DNA of 53,476 nt from the NCBI GenBank assembly GCA_963520375.1, contig CAUQQF010000013.1, positions 1-53,476 on the forward strand. The letters run 5' to 3'. The position numbers were made by a program, and so were the translations under genes. The stretch's first letter is position 1, and each line of letters starts with the position of its first letter. The DNA comes from JABCPE02 sp963520375. GTDB taxonomy: Bacteria > Bacteroidota > Bacteroidia > Flavobacteriales > Weeksellaceae. The notes below the pieces were generated by a model that had not been told where the DNA came from, did not search any database, and worked only from the letters and a program-made list of their open reading frames with translations. Below, in pieces: positions 27,736 through 36,650 of this stretch.

Positions 27736-28773
27736 ATGAGTTATTTGATAAATCCCCCAAACTATAAGTCTATTTTGAATTTACAACAGACAGAATTGGG
27801 GATACAAAAGATAAAAGATTTTTTTCAAGCCAATTTGTCAGCAGAGCTTAGGCTGCGTAGAGTGACGGCGCCGCTTTTTGTTTTGAGAGGGATGGGACTA
27901 AATGATGATTTGAGCGGAAAGGAGAGGGCTGTGAATTTTCCTATAAAAGATATGGATGAAGCTCGTGCAGAGGTCGTGCATTCATTAGCAAAGTGGAAAA
28001 GAGTGATGCTTGCAGATTATAATGTAGAAGAGGGATATGGTATATATACGGATATGAACGCCATTCGTGCAGATGAGGAGCTTGGGAATATGCACTCTCT
28101 ATATGTAGACCAGTGGGACTGGGAAATGGCTATTTCAGAAAAAGATAGAACGGCAGCATTCCTAAAATCCGTGGTTAAAAGAATTTACGCTTCGTTTTTA
28201 AGAACTGAATATTTAGTGAATGAGGCTTTCCCAGAGCTGAAACCTATGCTTCCGAGAGAAATACATTTTATACATTCAGAAGAACTTTTACAAAAATATC
28301 CTGACCTATCTCCAAAAGAAAGAGAAAGAGAAATCGCAAAAGAATATAAAGCTGTATTTATAATAGGTATAGGCAGCAAACTAAGCAATGGAGAAAAGCA
28401 CGATTATAGAGCGCCAGACTATGATGACTGGGTGACGGCTAATGAAGATGGATTTTTAGGGCTGAATGGAGATATTATCCTTTGGAATCCCGTGCTCAAT
28501 GTGCCATTTGAAATTTCATCAATGGGAATTCGTGTGGATAAAAATTCATTAGAAAAACAACTTCAAATAGAAGATAAAGAAGACAAAAAGGAACTTTATT
28601 TTCATAAAAGATTGCTGAACAATGAGTTGCCTCTTACGATAGGCGGTGGTATAGGGCAGTCTCGTTTGTGCATGTTCTTGCTGCAAAAAGCGCATATCGG
28701 TGAAATTCAGGCAAGTATATGGCCAGAAGAAATGAGAGAAAAATGCAAAGCACATAATATTCCTCTAATCTAA
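27736..28773 (+). CDS. asnA: Aspartate-ammonia ligase (asparagine synthetase A)
   Basis: AsnA makes asparagine from aspartate, ammonia and ATP. It has a class II aminoacyl-tRNA synthetase-like fold: LRLRRVTAPLFVLRGMGLND, then ADYNVEEGYGIYTDMNAIR, and the C-terminal LPLTIGGGIGQSRLCMFLLQKAHIGE. The length of 345 aa is normal. The smpB gene follows after 14 nt. Confidence 0.97.
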   Translation: MSYLINPPNYKSILNLQQTELGIQKIKDFFQANLSAELRLRRVTAPLFVLRGMGLNDDLSGKERAVNFPIKDMDEARAEVVHSLAKWKRVMLADYNVEEGYGIYTDMNAIRADEELGNMHSLYVDQWDWEMAISEKDRTAAFLKSVVKRIYASFLRTEYLVNEAFPELKPMLPREIHFIHSEELLQKYPDLSPKEREREIAKEYKAVFIIGIGSKLSNGEKHDYRAPDYDDWVTANEDGFLGLNGDIILWNPVLNVPFEISSMGIRVDKNSLEKQLQIEDKEDKKELYFHKRLLNNELPLTIGGGIGQSRLCMFLLQKAHIGEIQASIWPEEMREKCKAHNIPLI

Positions 28774-28787
28774 AAAATTCTAAAATT

Positions 28788-29246
28788 ATGAGTAAAACTA
28801 AAAATATAAATATTCTTAATAAAAGAGCCAGATTTGAATATGAAATCTTGGAAGAATATGAAGCAGGGATAGTGCTTACAGGAACTGAAATAAAGTCCAT
28901 TCGCCTTTCTAAAGCTTCTATAACGGAAAGTTTCTGTGAATTTATAAATGAAGAACTTTTTGTAATCAATATGAGTATAGAAGAGTATAAATTTGGGACT
29001 TTTTATAATCATAAAGTGAAAAGAGAACGAAAACTTTTACTGCATTCCCAAGAGCTTGAAAAACTTGGTAAAAAGGTGAAAGATGTAGGAAATACGATAG
29101 TTCCGCTAAGGCTCTATATCAACGAAAAAGGCAAGGCAAAACTGAAAATTGCACTGGCGCGAGGAAAGAAATTATTTGATAAAAGAGAGACAATAAAAGA
29201 AAGAGAGAACAAGAGAAATTTAGATAGAATCAAGAAGAATTTTTAA
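28788..29246 (+). CDS. smpB: SsrA-binding protein
   Basis: SmpB binds tmRNA and delivers it to stalled ribosomes in trans-translation. The family opening NINILNKRARFEYEILEEYEAG and GTEIKSIR are present. The C-terminal positively charged tail (LFDKRETIKERENKRNLDR) enters the mRNA path. The length of 152 aa is typical. The tmRNA gene is not in this window. Confidence 0.97.
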   Translation: MSKTKNINILNKRARFEYEILEEYEAGIVLTGTEIKSIRLSKASITESFCEFINEELFVINMSIEEYKFGTFYNHKVKRERKLLLHSQELEKLGKKVKDVGNTIVPLRLYINEKGKAKLKIALARGKKLFDKRETIKERENKRNLDRIKKNF

Positions 29247-29251
29247 TTTTT

Positions 29252-29283
29252 TTTGGCAATATTGTTTTTTTTTGTTATTTTTG
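29252..29283 (+). promoter_or_regulatory. Promoter of the OmpA-family gene
   Basis: TTTG at 29252-29255, a 20-nt gap and TATTTTTG at 29276-29283 match the consensus. The 5' UTR would be about 45 nt, unusually long for this window and AT-rich. Confidence 0.7.
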
Positions 29284-29335
29284 TCTCAAATATCCAAAAT
29301 TTAATTATAAAATTTTAAATTATATTAATCATTCT

Positions 29336-30811
29336 ATGAAAAATCTAAAATTAGGAATCACAGCTTTAGCTCTTACAGTAGCTACTTCTGTGTCTGCTCA
29401 AACAACTGAGAATAAGTGGTTGATAGGAGTAGGGGCTCATGGAGTAAACCATGCTGCGATTAATGGAGAATTTGGTGAATCAGTGAAAAATCTTCGTGCG
29501 GCATTTACTCTTAACAATTACACAATTACTCCACCATTGTCTAAATTGACAGTTGCGAGAAACTTGAACAAGTATTTCGTTGTAGACTGGCAAACATCTG
29601 TGGGTAATGTTGACAACAAAAGAATTCGTCCAAACTTAAGTGGAGTAGAAGGACAAATTATGGATAAAGAATTTTTCTTGATGACTGGTCTTGGTCTTCA
29701 ATTTAAATTCAACGGACTTTGGAATGAAAATTCTTGGTTTGACCCATATGTGAGAGTTGGTGCTAACTACCTAAGACACGACTACAGCAACTCTGAAAGA
29801 GCATACAACAAAGAAGGAGGATTCATGAAAGCTGACCACTTCGCTGCAAACGGAGGTCTTGGTATCAACTTCTGGATTACTAAAAACTTCGGTATTGGTG
29901 TTCAGCAGGATTATGTAGTAACTCCATTTGAGAAAACTACAATCTCTGACTTCTGGCAATCTTCAGCTACTTTGAACTTTAGATTCGGAAACACAGATAG
30001 AGATAAAGATGGTATCAAAGATAAAGATGATGCTTGTCCAGATGTATTCGGTCTTGCTCAGTTTAACGGATGTCCTGACACAGACGGTGACGGAGTTCAA
30101 GATTCAGAAGATAACTGTCCAGAAGTTGCTGGTCCAGTTGAAAACCAAGGATGTCCTTGGCCAGATACAGATGGTGACGGAGTTCTTGACAAAGATGATG
30201 AGTGTCCAGAAGTAGCTGGTCCAGCTGAAAATAAAGGATGCCCATGGAAAGATACTGATAATGATGGAGTTCTTGATAAAGATGATGCTTGTCCAGAAGT
30301 TCCAGGATTACCAGAATACAACGGATGTCCTAAGCCAGCTGATGTATTTGCTCTTGAAGCAACAGGTGCATTGAAAGGTATTACATTTGACTTCGGTAAG
30401 GCTGTAATCAGCAAGTCTTCTTACTCTAAATTAGACCAAGCTGCTGAAGTAATCAAGTCTTCTAACGGAGGTACATTCTTGATTACAGGTCATACAGATA
30501 AAAAAGGTAATGATGCTTACAACTTGAAACTTTCTAGAGAAAGAGCGGCTGCAGTAGTTAGAGCTCTTGAAGAAAGAGGTGTAGCTGATTCTCAGTTGAA
30601 ATCTACAGGTGTAGGATCAAGAGATGCAGTAGTTCCTGCAACAGCATCAAATGAGGAAAGAGAAGCTGATAGAAAAGTAGTAGTAGAAGCTATTAATGGT
30701 GAAGCATGGGAAGCATTGAAAAAATCAGATCTTCCTGTAGTTAGCAAAAAGCTTGTTAAAAAACCAGCTAAAAAAGGAACTGGTAAAAAACCAGTAGGTA
30801 AAAAGAAATAA
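29336..30811 (+). CDS. OmpA-family outer-membrane protein with TSP3 calcium-binding repeats
   Basis: This 491-aa protein has a Sec signal (residues 1-21, ending VSAQ) and an N-terminal outer-membrane beta-barrel of about 190 residues. Four thrombospondin type 3 repeats follow at about residues 220-332, with DxDxDG calcium ligands and paired Cys. An OmpA peptidoglycan-binding domain spans about residues 345-460 (ITFDFGKA, GHTDKKGNDAYNLKLSRERA). The C-terminus is a very basic Lys/Pro/Gly tail after the OmpA domain. Codon use is strongly biased, as expected for an abundant envelope protein. Confidence 0.93.
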   Translation: MKNLKLGITALALTVATSVSAQTTENKWLIGVGAHGVNHAAINGEFGESVKNLRAAFTLNNYTITPPLSKLTVARNLNKYFVVDWQTSVGNVDNKRIRPNLSGVEGQIMDKEFFLMTGLGLQFKFNGLWNENSWFDPYVRVGANYLRHDYSNSERAYNKEGGFMKADHFAANGGLGINFWITKNFGIGVQQDYVVTPFEKTTISDFWQSSATLNFRFGNTDRDKDGIKDKDDACPDVFGLAQFNGCPDTDGDGVQDSEDNCPEVAGPVENQGCPWPDTDGDGVLDKDDECPEVAGPAENKGCPWKDTDNDGVLDKDDACPEVPGLPEYNGCPKPADVFALEATGALKGITFDFGKAVISKSSYSKLDQAAEVIKSSNGGTFLITGHTDKKGNDAYNLKLSRERAAAVVRALEERGVADSQLKSTGVGSRDAVVPATASNEEREADRKVVVEAINGEAWEALKKSDLPVVSKKLVKKPAKKGTGKKPVGKKK

Positions 30812-30825
30812 TAAAATTTCTTAAT

Positions 30826-30857
30826 AAAAAATACTCCTAGATTTCTAGGGGTATTTT
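30826..30857 (+). terminator. Terminator after the OmpA-family gene
   Basis: A stem of about 11 bp with one G-U pair (AATACTCCTAG with CTAGGGGTATT) is followed by a T run. Confidence 0.8.
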
Positions 30858-30913
30858 TTTATTCATTTTGGAAATTAATTGTTATTTTTGTGTTCTGAAA
30901 AAAATCAATATTT

Positions 30914-31654
30914 ATGGGACGCGCATTTGAATATAGAAAAGCATCTAAATTGGCTCGTTGGGATAAAATGGCCAAAACATTCTCTAAAATAGGAAAAGAC
31001 ATCGCTTTGGCAGTAAAAGCAGGAGGGCCAGATCCAGATTCTAACCCAGCTCTGCGCCGTTGTATACAGAATGCAAAGGGAGCTAACATGCCGAAAGACA
31101 ATGTAGAAAGAGCAATAAAAAAAGCGAGTGGAGCAGATGCAGAAAACTATGAAGAGGTAACATATGAAGGCTATGGACAAGGAGGAGTTGCATTTTTTGT
31201 GGAATGTACTACGAATAATACGACCCGAACAGTAGCGAATGTAAGAGCTATCTTTAATAAATTTGAGGGGAATTTAGGGAAGAATGGAGAGTTGGCTTTT
31301 ATTTTTGACAGAAAAGGAATTTTCACAATAGAAAAAACTAAAATCACCATAGATTGGGATGAGTTTGAAATGGAAATGATAGATGGAGGAGCAGAGGAAA
31401 TAGACCAAGATGAGGAAGAAGTAATGATTACTACTGCTTTTGAGGATTTTGGGGCATTGTCTCATAAGTTGGATGAAATGGGAATAGAAGCGAAAAGCGC
31501 TGAATTGCAGAGAATTCCAAATATGACGAAAGAAGTAAATGAAGAGCAGTTCAAAGCAAATATGAAAATGCTGGAGCGTTTTGAGGAAGATGATGATGTG
31601 CAGAATGTCTACCATAATATGGAGATTACAGATGATTTGTTAAGTAAAATTTAA
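30914..31654 (+). CDS. YebC/PmpR family protein
   Basis: This 246-aa protein opens MGRAFEYRKASKLARWDKMAKTF, the family signature. It continues GGPDPDSNPALRRCIQNAKGANMPKDNVERAIKKASG. YebC-type proteins were described as transcription regulators. Family members, including mitochondrial TACO1, are now linked to translation of difficult proline-containing stretches. Its own -7 box TATTTTTG lies about 23 nt upstream, with a terminator-like hairpin after the stop. Confidence 0.95.
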   Translation: MGRAFEYRKASKLARWDKMAKTFSKIGKDIALAVKAGGPDPDSNPALRRCIQNAKGANMPKDNVERAIKKASGADAENYEEVTYEGYGQGGVAFFVECTTNNTTRTVANVRAIFNKFEGNLGKNGELAFIFDRKGIFTIEKTKITIDWDEFEMEMIDGGAEEIDQDEEEVMITTAFEDFGALSHKLDEMGIEAKSAELQRIPNMTKEVNEEQFKANMKMLERFEEDDDVQNVYHNMEITDDLLSKI

Positions 31655-31664
31655 TATTATAATA

Positions 31665-31702
31665 GAAAAGGGGTTCAGAATAAAATTTTGAATCCTTTTT
31701 TG
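31665..31702 (+). terminator. Terminator after the YebC gene
   Basis: An imperfect AT-rich stem (AAAAGG..TTCA with TTTGAATCCTTTT) is followed by a T run. Confidence 0.6.
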
Positions 31703-31705
31703 TGT

Positions 31706-31736
31706 TTTGTATAAGATGTTTAATTTATTACCTTTG
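31706..31736 (+). promoter_or_regulatory. Promoter of hflX, leaderless geometry
   Basis: TTTG at 31706-31709, a 19-nt gap and TACCTTTG at 31729-31736 fully match the consensus. The ATG begins 4 nt after the box, so the transcript should start at or beside the start codon. Confidence 0.75.
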
Positions 31737-31740
31737 CTCT

Positions 31741-32955
31741 ATGTTAGAAAAAAAGGAACATATTTACGAAAATGCCGTTTTGGTAGGTCTGATAACAAAA
31801 GACCAAGATGAGGAAAAACTCACCGAATACATGGATGAGCTGGAGTTTTTGGCTTATACAGCTGGGGCTACAGTGAAAAAAAGATTTACACAAAAACTTT
31901 CTCAGCCTGATTCTAGAACTTTCGTAGGGAAGGGAAAAGCAGAGGAAATCAAACTTTTTTTGGAAGAAAATGAAATAGGAACAGTTATTTTTGATGATGA
32001 ACTTTCTCCTTCGCAGTTGAAAAACTTGGAGAGAGAATTAGAAGTTAAAATTCTTGACCGAACCAATCTTATTCTTGATATTTTTGCTCAAAGGGCTCAG
32101 ACCTCTTATGCGAGAACTCAGGTGGAACTTGCTCAGTATGAGTATCTTTTGCCAAGACTTACAAGGATGTGGACGCACTTAGAGAGACAGCGAGGAGGAA
32201 TCGGGATGAGAGGACCTGGGGAAACTGAGATAGAAACGGATAGACGAATTATCCGTGATAGGATTTCACTTTTAAAGGAGAAATTAAAAACCATCGATAA
32301 ACAGATGGCTACACAGAGAAACAACCGAGGAAAGATGGTAAGGGTTGCCTTGGTGGGTTATACCAATGTGGGAAAATCCACGCTGATGAATGCTCTTTCT
32401 AAATCGGAAGTTTTTGCGGAAAATAAGCTTTTTGCTACTTTGGATACTACGGTGAGAAAAGTAGTTATTGGGAATTTGCCTTTCCTTCTTACGGATACGG
32501 TTGGTTTTATCAGAAAACTGCCTACTCAGTTGGTGGAGTCTTTTAAATCTACTCTTGATGAGGTTCGTGAAGCGGATTTGCTGTTGCATGTGGTGGATGT
32601 TTCCCATGAAAGTTTTGAAGACCATATCAGTTCTGTGAATCAGATTTTGCAGGAAATCAATGCTCATCAGAAACCGATGGTGATGATATTCAATAAAATA
32701 GATGATTTCTCTTATGAAAAAAAGGATGAAGATGACCTGACACCATCTACGAAGAAAAATATTTCTCTTGATGAATGGAAGCGTACATGGATGGCAAAGT
32801 CTAAACACCCAACGGTTTTTATATCTGCGATTACTAAAGAGAATTTTCCAGAGATGAAAAAACTGATTTATGATGAGGTGCACAAAATTCATATTTCTCG
32901 TTTCCCTTATAATGATTTTCTTTTTGAATATTTTGATGATGAGGATGAAAAATAA
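31741..32955 (+). CDS. hflX: GTPase HflX
   Basis: HflX binds the large ribosomal subunit and splits stalled or hibernating 70S ribosomes. This 404-aa protein has the HflX N-terminal domain with LERQRGGIGMRGPGETEIE. The G domain has G1 GYTNVGKSTLMN, G3 LTDTVGFIRKLP and G4 FNKID. The start at 31741 is preferred: a longer frame would begin in the promoter. A terminator follows at the stop, shared with the convergent dnaJ. Confidence 0.96.
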   Translation: MLEKKEHIYENAVLVGLITKDQDEEKLTEYMDELEFLAYTAGATVKKRFTQKLSQPDSRTFVGKGKAEEIKLFLEENEIGTVIFDDELSPSQLKNLERELEVKILDRTNLILDIFAQRAQTSYARTQVELAQYEYLLPRLTRMWTHLERQRGGIGMRGPGETEIETDRRIIRDRISLLKEKLKTIDKQMATQRNNRGKMVRVALVGYTNVGKSTLMNALSKSEVFAENKLFATLDTTVRKVVIGNLPFLLTDTVGFIRKLPTQLVESFKSTLDEVREADLLLHVVDVSHESFEDHISSVNQILQEINAHQKPMVMIFNKIDDFSYEKKDEDDLTPSTKKNISLDEWKRTWMAKSKHPTVFISAITKENFPEMKKLIYDEVHKIHISRFPYNDFLFEYFDDEDEK

Positions 32956-32980
32956 ACCTCGGATTTTTGAAATAAAAAAT

Positions 32981-33009
32981 AAAACCTTGCCTTTAATAGG
33001 CAAGGTTTT
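32981..33009. terminator. Two-way terminator between hflX and dnaJ
   Basis: A perfect 11-bp stem (AAAACCTTGCC with GGCAAGGTTTT) with a 7-nt loop lies between convergent genes. Confidence 0.85.
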
Positions 33010-33032
33010 ATCTATTTGAATAGAGATATTAT

Positions 33033-34151
33033 TCAGTTGAACATATCTCTCACTCTGTCAAAGAAACTTTTCTCTTTTCCAGTAGGCTCGGCTTTCATTT
33101 CTCCAGAATTGAGCTGACTTTCAAAGAATTTTCGTTGTTCCTCGGTTAGTTTTTGAGGTGTCCATACATTTACATGGACAAACATATCTCCCTTGTGGTA
33201 GCTGTCTAGGCTTGGAAGTCCTTTTCCAGCAAGGCGAAGGATTTTTCCAGACTGAGTTCCTGCATCTATCTTTATTTTTACTTTTCCGGTTACTGTTGGG
33301 ATTTCTTTAGAACAGCCCAAAGCAGCTTCGGCAAATGAAATATAAAGTTCTTGATGAAGGTTGTCTCCTTCTCGTTTGATGTTTGCATCTTCCTCTTCTT
33401 CTATAACCACCAAAAGGTCTCCTGCCGCTCCACCAAGAGGCGCATCGTTACCTTTTCCTCGGACATTGAGTTGTAGCCCTTCTCTTGCACCAGCAGGAAT
33501 GTTGATGCTTACTTCCTCTTCCTCACGGATTAGTCCGTGCGCATCTGCTCCAGCAGGGATTTTATCAGCGATTTTTCCTAATCCCTGACAAGCGGAACAA
33601 GTGGTCTGGGATTGCATCTGTCCAAAAACAGTGTTCACTATCTTCATCTGGGCACCGCTACCGTTACAAGTAGGGCAGGTCTTGGAGGTCACTCCATCAG
33701 CCAATTTCATTCTTTTTACCTTAATGGTTTTCTGTGTTCCATTAAGCATTTCCTCCAAGTTTAGTTTTATTCGGATACGAAGATTAGAACCTCTTACCTG
33801 CTGATGGCTTCTACCTCCTCCGAAGCCGCCAAAGCCGCCGAAACCTCCTCCAAAAATATCACCAAACTGAGAGAAAATATCTTCCATATTCATACCTCCT
33901 CCGCCATAGCCGCCACCTGCAGCTCCTCCTACACCTGCGTGCCCGAACTGGTCGTATCTTGCCTTTTTGTCGGCATCACTCAGCACTTCATAGGCCTCAG
34001 CGGCTTCCTTGAATTTCTCTTCTGCTTCCTTGTCGCCAGGGTTTTTATCTGGGTGGTATTTTATGGCTAATTTTCGGTAGGCTTTTTTGATTTCATCAGC
34101 GCTGGCTGATTTGGAAACTCCTAATACCTCGTAATAATCTCTTTTAGACAT
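33033..34151 (-). CDS. dnaJ: Molecular chaperone DnaJ
   Basis: DnaJ delivers clients to DnaK and stimulates its ATPase. The J domain (residues 1-70) contains HPD in AIKYHPDKNPGD. A Gly/Phe-rich linker follows. The zinc domain is shortened: CPTCNGSG and CSACQGLG are present but two of the usual four CxxCxGxG motifs are missing. The 372-aa length and reduced zinc region make it a DnaJ of the type often seen in Bacteroidota. It is 42 nt downstream of grpE on the same strand; dnaK is not in the window. Confidence 0.94.
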   Translation of the reverse strand: MSKRDYYEVLGVSKSASADEIKKAYRKLAIKYHPDKNPGDKEAEEKFKEAAEAYEVLSDADKKARYDQFGHAGVGGAAGGGYGGGGMNMEDIFSQFGDIFGGGFGGFGGFGGGRSHQQVRGSNLRIRIKLNLEEMLNGTQKTIKVKRMKLADGVTSKTCPTCNGSGAQMKIVNTVFGQMQSQTTCSACQGLGKIADKIPAGADAHGLIREEEEVSINIPAGAREGLQLNVRGKGNDAPLGGAAGDLLVVIEEEEDANIKREGDNLHQELYISFAEAALGCSKEIPTVTGKVKIKIDAGTQSGKILRLAGKGLPSLDSYHKGDMFVHVNVWTPQKLTEEQRKFFESQLNSGEMKAEPTGKEKSFFDRVRDMFN

Positions 34152-34193
34152 AAATTTAATTATCTAATTTATTGATTTTTAGTTGTTTTTGAA

Positions 34194-34745
34194 TTAACTT
34201 CCTGTAACTACTTTCGCGAAACGAATAACTCTGTCATACAGCTGATATCCAGTCTCTATCACATCCACTATCTTTCCTTTCAGCTCTTCTGATGGTGCAG
34301 GAATCTGTGTGATAGCCTCATGGAAATCTACATTAAAATCATCTCCAGCCTTCACTTCTATTACCTTTAAACCTTTCTCTATCAGGGAGTTTTTAAATTT
34401 ATTGTAAATAAGTTCTACTCCCATCAGCTGTTCCTTGGTTTCTTCAGATTTTGCTAATTCTTTTAGAGCTCTTTCGAAATCATCTAAAATAGCCAACATA
34501 GAAATCATAATGTTTTGGTTGGCATATTGCGCAAATTCAGTTTTCTCTTTTAGAGTTCTTTTTTTGTAGTTTTCAAACTCAGCAAAAAGTCTGATGTAGA
34601 GGTCTTTCTGGTGTGCCAATTGTTCCTCTAATGACATTTCTTCTGTCAAATTTTCAGTTTTTTCTGCGTTTTGGTTCTCAGTATTTTGTATATCCTCAGG
34701 ATTAGAGGTGTTCTTTCTCTCTTGTGTATCTTTATTTTCTTCCAT
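34194..34745 (-). CDS. grpE: Nucleotide exchange factor GrpE
   Basis: GrpE releases ADP from DnaK. The N-terminus is a long acidic, disordered region (residues 1-40). A coiled coil follows, with LYIRLFAEFENYKKRT. The C-terminal beta domain has FNVDFHEAITQIPAP and VIETGYQLYDRVIRFAKV, the family signature. The length of 183 aa is typical. A minus-strand TATTTTTG box lies about 28 nt upstream of the start and probably drives grpE-dnaJ. Confidence 0.96.
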   Translation of the reverse strand: MEENKDTQERKNTSNPEDIQNTENQNAEKTENLTEEMSLEEQLAHQKDLYIRLFAEFENYKKRTLKEKTEFAQYANQNIMISMLAILDDFERALKELAKSEETKEQLMGVELIYNKFKNSLIEKGLKVIEVKAGDDFNVDFHEAITQIPAPSEELKGKIVDVIETGYQLYDRVIRFAKVVTGS

Positions 34746-34826
34746 TTTCTTAAATTTTTCTTCTAATAATTGTCAAAAATATTGCCAGTAATGATGTTAG
34801 GACAATTTGACAGCATGATGAAAATT

Positions 34827-36047
34827 TTACATCAGCATTTTTTGTGCTTTTTTGACTCCTTCGATTAGGGAATCTATTTCTTCAAAAGTATTATAAACAG
34901 CGAAACTAGCGCGGATAGTTCCAGAAATCCCGAAAAAATTCATAATCGGCTGTGTGCAGTGGTGTCCTGTGCGCACGGCAATTCCTAATTTATCCAAAAT
35001 CATTCCTACATCAGAAGCGATGAAATTTCCATTTAGATTAAAGGAAATTACGCCCGTCCGTGGAGCTTTTTCGCCATAGATTTTTAGACCGTCTATTTCT
35101 TTTAATTTTTTTTGAGCATAATCTAAAAGCGCTGTTTCATGTTCTTTTATAGAAGAATGCCCTATGTTTTCTATGAAATCTATGGCTGTTCCTAGGGCGA
35201 TATTTCCGCCAACATTGGGCGTTCCTGCTTCGAACCGAAAGGGCAGGTCGGCATAGGTGGTTTTCTCAAAGGTGCAGGTTTTTATCATTTCGCCACCACC
35301 GTGAAAAGGGCTGAGTTTATCCAAAATACTTTCTTTTCCGTAAAGAATTCCCGTTCCCATGGGAGCATACATTTTGTGTCCAGAAAAAACAAAAAAATCA
35401 CAATCCAATTCTTGAACATTTATTTTAAAATGAGGAACTGACTGGGCGCCGTCGATAACGATGTAGGCAGGAGAGCAGGCTCTGGTTTTTGCAATGATTT
35501 CGTTTATCGGGTTGATGATTCCCAGCGCGTTAGAAACTTGATTTACAGCGACTATTTTGGTTTTTTCGGATAGGTTTTTGTCTAAAAAATCCAGTTGCAG
35601 AATTCCGTTTTCATCCATTGGGATAACCTTCAAAACGGCACCTGTTCTCTCGCACAGCATCTGCCAAGGAACGATGTTTGAGTGGTGTTCCAGATGAGAA
35701 ATAATGATTTCATCCCCTGCGTTTATCAGTGGAGTGATGGAGTAGGAGATTAGGTTGATACTCTCGGTAGTTCCACGAGTGAAAATGATTTCGTGGCTGT
35801 GTTTTGCGTTGATGAATTTCTGGATTTTTTGCCGAGAAAGTTCCATTTCTTCAGTTGCTAACTGGCTCAAAGTGTGAATCCCACGATGCACATTAGCATT
35901 GATAGTTTGATAATATTCCTCCCATTTTTTTATGACCGTCAGAGGTTTTTGTGAACTGGCAGCATTATCCAGATATACCAAAGGTTTGTCATTTACCTTT
36001 TGGGTAAGAATAGGAAATTGCTCTCGTATTTCTTGTATATTCAGCAT
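34827..36047 (-). CDS. sufS: Cysteine desulfurase, SufS type
   Basis: SufS takes sulfur from cysteine for iron-sulfur cluster assembly. This 406-aa PLP enzyme has the start LVYLDNAASSQKP, the Schiff-base Lys in VFSGHKMYAPMGTG, and the persulfide Cys in AVRTGHHCTQPIM. The class II (SufS/CsdA) form is clear. The frame extends nine codons upstream, but the Met before LNIQEIREQFP is the natural start. A TACTTTTG minus-strand box at 36072-36079 lies just upstream. No sufBCD genes are in the window, so it is not next to its usual partners here. Confidence 0.95.
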   Translation of the reverse strand: MLNIQEIREQFPILTQKVNDKPLVYLDNAASSQKPLTVIKKWEEYYQTINANVHRGIHTLSQLATEEMELSRQKIQKFINAKHSHEIIFTRGTTESINLISYSITPLINAGDEIIISHLEHHSNIVPWQMLCERTGAVLKVIPMDENGILQLDFLDKNLSEKTKIVAVNQVSNALGIINPINEIIAKTRACSPAYIVIDGAQSVPHFKINVQELDCDFFVFSGHKMYAPMGTGILYGKESILDKLSPFHGGGEMIKTCTFEKTTYADLPFRFEAGTPNVGGNIALGTAIDFIENIGHSSIKEHETALLDYAQKKLKEIDGLKIYGEKAPRTGVISFNLNGNFIASDVGMILDKLGIAVRTGHHCTQPIMNFFGISGTIRASFAVYNTFEEIDSLIEGVKKAQKMLM

Positions 36048-36095
36048 TATTTTAACTTTGAAAATAAGCCCCAAAAGTACGATTTTAAAAATAAA

Positions 36096-36123
36096 AAATC
36101 CTTATCGAGATTGATAAGGATTT
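36096..36123 (-). terminator. Terminator downstream of uspA
   Basis: An 11-bp stem (AAATCCTTATC with GATAAGGATTT) with a 6-nt loop sits 20 nt beyond the uspA stop. Confidence 0.75.
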
Positions 36124-36142
36124 AGATTAAAAATATATTTTT

Positions 36143-36589
36143 TTATTTTTCATGACAAGGCACCACCAAAACAGGAATAGGAGATAGTTTGGTAAGCTCT
36201 TTTGTCAAACTTCCGATGAATACATCGTACATTCCGCTTCTTCCATGAGAGCCCATCACTATATAGCCTGCATTTTTCTGCTCTGCATATGCTAGAATAA
36301 TATCTTTTGGGATTCCTTGTTTCAGAAGATGCTCACAGTCTACTCCTTGAGCCACAACCTGCTGTTCTAATCGGTTAAGTTCCAATAATTCTTCACGAAT
36401 TTCACTTTGTTCTATTTCTGGGAAATACTGCATACCGATATCACCCACAGCCAATCCTAAATCCATAGGAGCGACATGAATAAGGCAAAGTCTTCCATTC
36501 ACTTCTTTTGCAAATTTTATTGCAGCACCTAAAAGTACATCTGTGGTCTTACCAAAATCCACAGGTAAAATAATATTTGTCATAATCAT
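36143..36589 (-). CDS. Universal stress protein, UspA family
   Basis: This 148-aa single-domain Usp begins NIILPVDFGKTTDVLLGAAIKFA. The ATP-binding type signature GSHGRSGMYDVFIGS lies near residues 116-130 (GxxGxxxxxxxGS). Cytosolic Usp proteins are made during growth arrest and stress. Two Met codons lie two residues apart; either could be the start. Confidence 0.92.
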   Translation of the reverse strand: MIMTNIILPVDFGKTTDVLLGAAIKFAKEVNGRLCLIHVAPMDLGLAVGDIGMQYFPEIEQSEIREELLELNRLEQQVVAQGVDCEHLLKQGIPKDIILAYAEQKNAGYIVMGSHGRSGMYDVFIGSLTKELTKLSPIPVLVVPCHEK

Positions 36590-36650
36590 AAGTTTTAGTT
36601 CTTAAAGATAAGAAAAATTTCTTTATAAAACCATTTTTTGATTATTTAAA

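Noticed and set aside
26063..27760. ABC-F start 24 codons upstream
   Set aside because: The extra residues are hydrophobic and cross the promoter; ABC-F proteins begin at the Met before LTVSNLSLQFG.
29995..30330. Periodic DNA resembling a repeat array, with long open frames on other strands
   Set aside because: The period comes from TSP3 protein repeats in the OmpA-family gene; opposite-strand frames are shadows of the repeated codons.
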